Origin: Serratia nematodiphila DZ0503SBS1
GTDB taxonomy: Bacteria; Pseudomonadota; Gammaproteobacteria; Enterobacterales; Enterobacteriaceae
Length of the DNA stretch: 64,000 nt
Direction of reading: 5' to 3'
Assembly: GCF_000738675.1 (NCBI RefSeq)
Contig: NZ_JPUX01000001.1
Span: forward strand, 1,054,001-1,118,000
Shown piece after piece: positions 61,104 to 64,000 of the stretch. The first letter of the stretch is position 1; each line of letters begins with the position of its first letter. The position numbers and the translations under genes are program-made. The notes beneath the pieces were generated by a model that saw only the letters and a list, made by a program, of their open reading frames with translations, had not been told where the DNA came from and ran no database searches.

Positions 61104-61223
61104 TGCCTGGCGGCAATAGCGCGGTGGTCCCACCTGACCCCATGCCGAACTCAGAAGTGAAACGCCGTAGCGCCGATGGTAGTGTGGGGTCTCCCCATGC
61201 GAGAGTAGGACACTGCCAGGCAT
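61104..61223 (+). rRNA. 5S ribosomal RNA
   Basis: 120 bases from TGCCTGGCGG to CTGCCAGGCAT, with the paired ends and CCCCATGCCGAACTCAGAAGTG core. The first variable segment reads CAATAGCGCGG where E. coli has CCGTAGCGCGG. Confidence 0.97.
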
Positions 61224-61315
61224 CAAATAAACGTTATCAGTGTGACGACTGGTAATGCGCAAGTCGCAGAGCGCGATATTGCCGGTATCGAAAGATACAA
61301 CGTAAAAGAATCGGT

Positions 61316-61392
61316 GGAGCGGTAGTTCAGTTGGTTAGAATACCTGCCTGTCACGCAGGGGGTCGCGGGTTCGAGCCCCGTCCGTTCCGCCA
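61316..61392 (+). tRNA. aspT: tRNA-Asp (anticodon GTC)
   Basis: 77 bases, acceptor GGAGCGG/CCGTTCC, anticodon loop CTGTCAC, encoded CCA. It lies 92 bases after 5S, at the distal end of the rRNA operon. Confidence 0.97.
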
Positions 61393-61400
61393 CTTATTTA

Positions 61401-61429
61401 ATTATGCCTGCTTTATTAGCAGGCATAAT
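61401..61429 (+). other. Twelve-base hairpin between tRNA-Asp and tRNA-Trp
   Basis: ATTATGCCTGCT (61401-61412) and AGCAGGCATAAT (61418-61429) form a perfect stem around TTATT. No T tract follows, so it is more likely an RNA processing signal between the two tRNAs than a terminator. Confidence 0.7.
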
Positions 61430-61443
61430 GTTAAGCGAGATTT

Positions 61444-61519
61444 AGGGGCGTAGCTCAGTTGGTAGAGCACCGGTCTCCAAAACCGGGTGTCGCGAGTTCG
61501 AGTCTCTCCGCCCCTGCCA
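61444..61519 (+). tRNA. trpT: tRNA-Trp (anticodon CCA)
   Basis: 76 bases, acceptor AGGGGCG/CGCCCCT, anticodon loop CTCCAAA, encoded CCA. tRNA-Asp then tRNA-Trp at the end of an rRNA operon is the E. coli rrnC arrangement. Confidence 0.98.
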
Positions 61520-61526
61520 TATTAAG

Positions 61527-61558
61527 AACCCTTTGCGAAAGCAAAGGGTTTTTTTTTA
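61527..61558 (+). terminator. Terminator of the rRNA operon
   Basis: AACCCTTTGC-GAAA-GCAAAGGGTT followed by nine T. It lies eight bases after tRNA-Trp. Confidence 0.95.
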
Positions 61559-61788
61559 CCTATTATCCCTTTCCTTAGCGCGTTATCGTTTTGGAAAAGA
61601 GCGCATCGGCTGCTCTATGCTGATGTTTATCTGATCCGAGTTGCTCCATAACCTTTCGATCTTTACCTCCGCAGAGCTCCTGATTCTCCTGCCATTTTGC
61701 ATTTTCTTCTCTCAGAAGGCGATGGGCGGCTTTTGGCATGATAGACAGCCAAGACCACGGTGGCGGCGTTTAAGGCCGCCATAGCGCT

Positions 61789-62616
61789 TTAGGCTGCGGT
61801 ATTTAAAGGTATTTTAAGTAATTGCCGAATCAAAGGTTGTTGATCGCTATTTTGCAACCAGACGGCATACAGTGGGCGGATAATCGGCGGGATCTCGGTG
61901 GCGGCCACCAGCTGTGGGTACTCTTTTTCCCAATGGCTGGGCAGGAAAGCGCATCCGCCCGTGGTTTCCAACAGCTGACGCGTCAGGTGAGCGGAGGTGG
62001 TGGTAAGCACCGGTACGTTATCACCTTCCAACATGCGGTTTTCCTGTTGGTGGAAGTCGGCTCCCCATTCCAGCTTGATGTAGGGCATTGGGGTCTGTTT
62101 GTCACGATAAGCGGATGAGAACAGGCGTAATGAGAAATTGCTCAGCTGCTGGCTGGCCAATTCATCCATCTTCGGCGGTTCAGTGGTGATCAGTAAATCG
62201 AGCTGCCTTTCATGCAGTTGTTTTACCAAAGAGTGCCTTAATGCCACCCTGGCTTCTAGCTGCAGCGCCTCGCGTTGTTGATAGAGTGCTTGCAACCAGG
62301 GAGTCAGATAGGCCTCCCACAACGAAGCGGTAGCGCCGATCGATAACTCGGTGTGTTGCAGCGAACGCACGACTTCCTTCTTCGCCAACTGCCAGGTGTT
62401 CATCAGGCTCTCGGCATAGGGCAGAAGCCGCTCGCCGGCAGGCGTCAGGCGGATGTTATTGCGATGACGGGTAAATAAATTTGCGCCCAACTGGTTTTCT
62501 AGCTGACGGATGCGGAAACTGACCGCGGACTGCGTTAAGTACAAGGATTCTGCGGCTCTGCCAAAGTGACGCGTTCTACTGACCTCCAAAAAGGTTTTCA
62601 GTAATTCGGTATCCAC
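61789..62616 (-). CDS. hdfR: LysR-family regulator HdfR
   Basis: Represses flagellar master genes flhDC and affects other targets in E. coli. 275 residues from a GTG at 62616, preceded by GGAGATAG; the frame opens at 62628 but E. coli also starts with VDTELL-type residues. The helix-turn-helix [33 protein letters not shown] is at residues 7-40 and nearly identical to E. coli. The effector domain is more divergent. It is divergent from maoP. Confidence 0.94.
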   Translation of the reverse strand: MDTELLKTFLEVSRTRHFGRAAESLYLTQSAVSFRIRQLENQLGANLFTRHRNNIRLTPAGERLLPYAESLMNTWQLAKKEVVRSLQHTELSIGATASLWEAYLTPWLQALYQQREALQLEARVALRHSLVKQLHERQLDLLITTEPPKMDELASQQLSNFSLRLFSSAYRDKQTPMPYIKLEWGADFHQQENRMLEGDNVPVLTTTSAHLTRQLLETTGGCAFLPSHWEKEYPQLVAATEIPPIIRPLYAVWLQNSDQQPLIRQLLKIPLNTAA

Positions 62617-62735
62617 ACCTATCTCCAAAAAAATTTGTCGTTAAGATTTAAATGTTTTGTTTTACACGCTGTCAAGCCTATCTAATACTCCGCGCCATAA
62701 ACAGCACGGCCATAAGAGAATTAGGAGCGTGTCAG

Positions 62736-63074
62736 ATGGCGGATAGCTTCACCACGACCAATCGTTTTTTTGATAATAAACATTACCCTCGCGGGTTCTC
62801 CCGTCACGGCGATTTCACCATTAAAGAGGCGCAATTGCTAGAGCGCTTCGGCTACGCGTTTAACGAGCTGGACTCGGGCAAACGCCAGCCGGTCACTGAA
62901 GAAGAACAGCTGTTCGTCGCAGTGTGCCGCGGTGAGCGCGAAGCGGCTACCGAGCAGGAAAAAGTATGGGCTAAATATCTGGCGCGCACACGTCGCCCGA
63001 AGAAATTCCATACTCTGTCCGGCGGTAAACCGCAGGCTGACGCAGTAGAAGATTACAGCGACAGCGAAGACTAA
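62736..63074 (+). CDS. maoP: Macrodomain Ori organisation protein MaoP (YifE)
   Basis: 112 residues from the ATG at 62736, preceded by [38 protein letters not shown] and [16 protein letters not shown] are nearly identical to E. coli YifE/MaoP, which with the DNA site maoS beside its gene limits long-range contacts of the Ori macrodomain. The in-frame extension to 62652 is not coding. It lies between hdfR and comM, as in E. coli. Confidence 0.95.
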   Translation: MADSFTTTNRFFDNKHYPRGFSRHGDFTIKEAQLLERFGYAFNELDSGKRQPVTEEEQLFVAVCRGEREAATEQEKVWAKYLARTRRPKKFHTLSGGKPQADAVEDYSDSED

Positions 63075-63079
63075 AGACG

Positions 63080-63104
63080 ATGGGGCCTGCGGGCCCCATT
63101 TTCA
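63080..63104. terminator. Terminator between maoP and comM
   Basis: ATGGGGCC pairs with GGCCCCAT around TGCG, then TTTTC on the plus strand. It lies between two convergent genes, and its end overlaps the last codon of comM. Confidence 0.8.
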
Positions 63105-64000
63105 TTCCAGACTGCGATGCAGTTGTAACAGCAGACGGTCCATACTGCGATAGCCCAGTGCTTCGCTGAGGTGGTGCCTGTCGAGTTCAGCATCTCCCGC
63201 CAAATCCGCCAGCGTGCGCGCCACTTTCAAGATGCGCTGCCAGGCGCGAACCGATAACCCCAGCGTGTTTAATGTTGCTTCCAAAAACTCGGCGTCAGCC
63301 GCCTGCAAAACGCAATCTCGTTCCACTTCGCGGTTGCTCAACAGCGCGTTGACTTTACCTGCGCGTTCGAGCTGCCGGGTGCGTGCCTGCTGCACCCTTT
63401 TCCGTACTTGTTCGCTGCTTTCTCCATGGGTTTTCCGATGACTGAGCGTACCCGGCGGCAACAACGGTACTTCGATAGACAGATCGAAACGGTCGAGAAA
63501 AGGCCCTGACAGCCGGGCCAGATAGCGCAACACCTGCTGCGGTGAGGCGCGATTGTGCAATCCCTGATAATGCCCTGTCGGGCTGGGGTTCATTGCCGCG
63601 ATCAGTTGCACCCTGGCGGGGAAACAGACCTTGGCGTTGGCACGTGAAATCACGATCTCGCCGGATTCCAACGGCTCACGCAGCGCATCCAGTACCTTAC
63701 GCTCGAATTCCGGCAGTTCATCCAGAAACAGCACGCCGTTATGCGCCATCGAGATCTCGCCCGGTCGCGGCAGTGAGCCGCCGCCGACCAATGCCGCCAT
63801 CGAGGCGCTGTGGTGCGGTGCGCGGAACGGCCTCTGACGCCATGGTAGAGCGGCGGGAATGTGATGCTGCAAGCTGGCGACTGCCAGGCTTTCCAACGCC
63901 TCAGCCTCCGTCAGCGGCGGCAGCAAGCCCGTGAGACGGCTGGCCAGCATGGTTTTACCGGTGCCCGGTGGTCCAATCAACAGCAGGTTATGCCCGCCGG
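63102..64000 (-). CDS. comM: Magnesium-chelatase-family AAA protein ComM/YifB (5' end outside window)
   Basis: C-terminal part (about 299 residues) of a protein of some 500 residues; the reading frame stays open to the window edge. Visible are Walker A GPPGTGKT, the RAPHHSASMAALVGGG motif, Walker B GVLFLDELPEF and the C-terminal chelatase-like segment LSVRAWQRILKVARTLADL. In competent bacteria ComM is a hexameric branch-migration helicase that aids integration of transformed DNA; its role in enterobacteria is not clear. Convergent with maoP. Confidence 0.94.
   Translation of the reverse strand, partial: GGHNLLLIGPPGTGKTMLASRLTGLLPPLTEAEALESLAVASLQHHIPAALPWRQRPFRAPHHSASMAALVGGGSLPRPGEISMAHNGVLFLDELPEFERKVLDALREPLESGEIVISRANAKVCFPARVQLIAAMNPSPTGHYQGLHNRASPQQVLRYLARLSGPFLDRFDLSIEVPLLPPGTLSHRKTHGESSEQVRKRVQQARTRQLERAGKVNALLSNREVERDCVLQAADAEFLEATLNTLGLSVRAWQRILKVARTLADLAGDAELDRHHLSEALGYRSMDRLLLQLHRSLE

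Overview
This window is chromosomal DNA of an enterobacterium very close to Serratia (most likely S. marcescens or a near relative). The evidence is the high-GC coding sequence, proteins that align almost residue for residue with Escherichia coli core proteins, the E. coli-like backbone gene order, and an Ogr-activator/lysozyme/holin operon that matches the nucEDC locus described in S. marcescens. No transposon, integrase, CRISPR array or plasmid origin was seen. Everything was read by eye; no search or folding program was run.

Layout. (1) 1-4014: sulfate assimilation, cysG (cut by the window start), cysD, cysN, cysC. (2) 4099-13497: ygbE, a divergent amino-acid ABC transporter, then the block ftsB-ispD-ispF-truD-surE-pcm-nlpD-rpoS, covering cell division, isoprenoid synthesis, tRNA and protein repair, and the stationary-phase sigma factor. 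(3) 13577-26951: mutS, then an accessory interval in the known variable region between rpoS/mutS and recA. It holds an SMP-30-like secreted propeller protein, an aldo/keto reductase, an SDR and their divergent LysR regulator; a chitobiose-type PTS operon (chbB, chbC, a GH1 phospho-glycosidase, chbR, chbG) that lacks the IIA gene chbA; and a YcaD-like MFS transporter. (4) 27192-32619: pncC, recA with its SOS box, recX, alaS, csrA. (5) 32930-33825: tRNA-Ser(GCT) and four identical tRNA-Arg(ACG) genes, with two structured repeats that each end in a copy of the tRNA-Arg 3' tail. (6) 33974-43267: yqaB, yqaA, gshA, the sRNA micA, luxS, yfjD, ypjD, ffh and the rpsP-rimM-trmD-rplS operon.

(7) 43383-45432: an insertion between rplS and aroF where E. 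coli carries yfiLRNB. It contains nucE (holin), nucD (SAR-type lysozyme) and nucC (Ogr-like zinc-finger activator) behind a near-perfect LexA box, plus a possible 30-codon leader ORF coupled to nucE, and a DUF481 outer-membrane protein. (8) 45662-55562: aroF with TyrR boxes, tyrA, pheA with the pheL attenuator, raiA, bamD, rluD, pgeF, and clpB with a heat-shock promoter. (9) 55764-61558: a full rRNA operon, 16S-tRNA-Ile-tRNA-Ala-23S-5S-tRNA-Asp-tRNA-Trp. (10) 61789-64000: hdfR, maoP and a truncated comM.

How it fits together. Most genes are housekeeping and sit in conserved enterobacterial order. SOS control appears twice: recA, and the phage-derived nucEDC operon, which in Serratia links DNA damage to nuclease and bacteriocin expression and release. 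The accessory chb operon points to import and processing of chitin- or cellulose-derived disaccharides. The rRNA operon joins the E. coli rrnG left neighbour (clpB) to the E. coli rrnC right neighbours (trpT, hdfR, maoP, comM), which suggests an ancestral rearrangement through rRNA operons. The points I would look at first are the tRNA-tailed repeats, the nucE leader ORF, the IIA-less chb operon and the rRNA junction.
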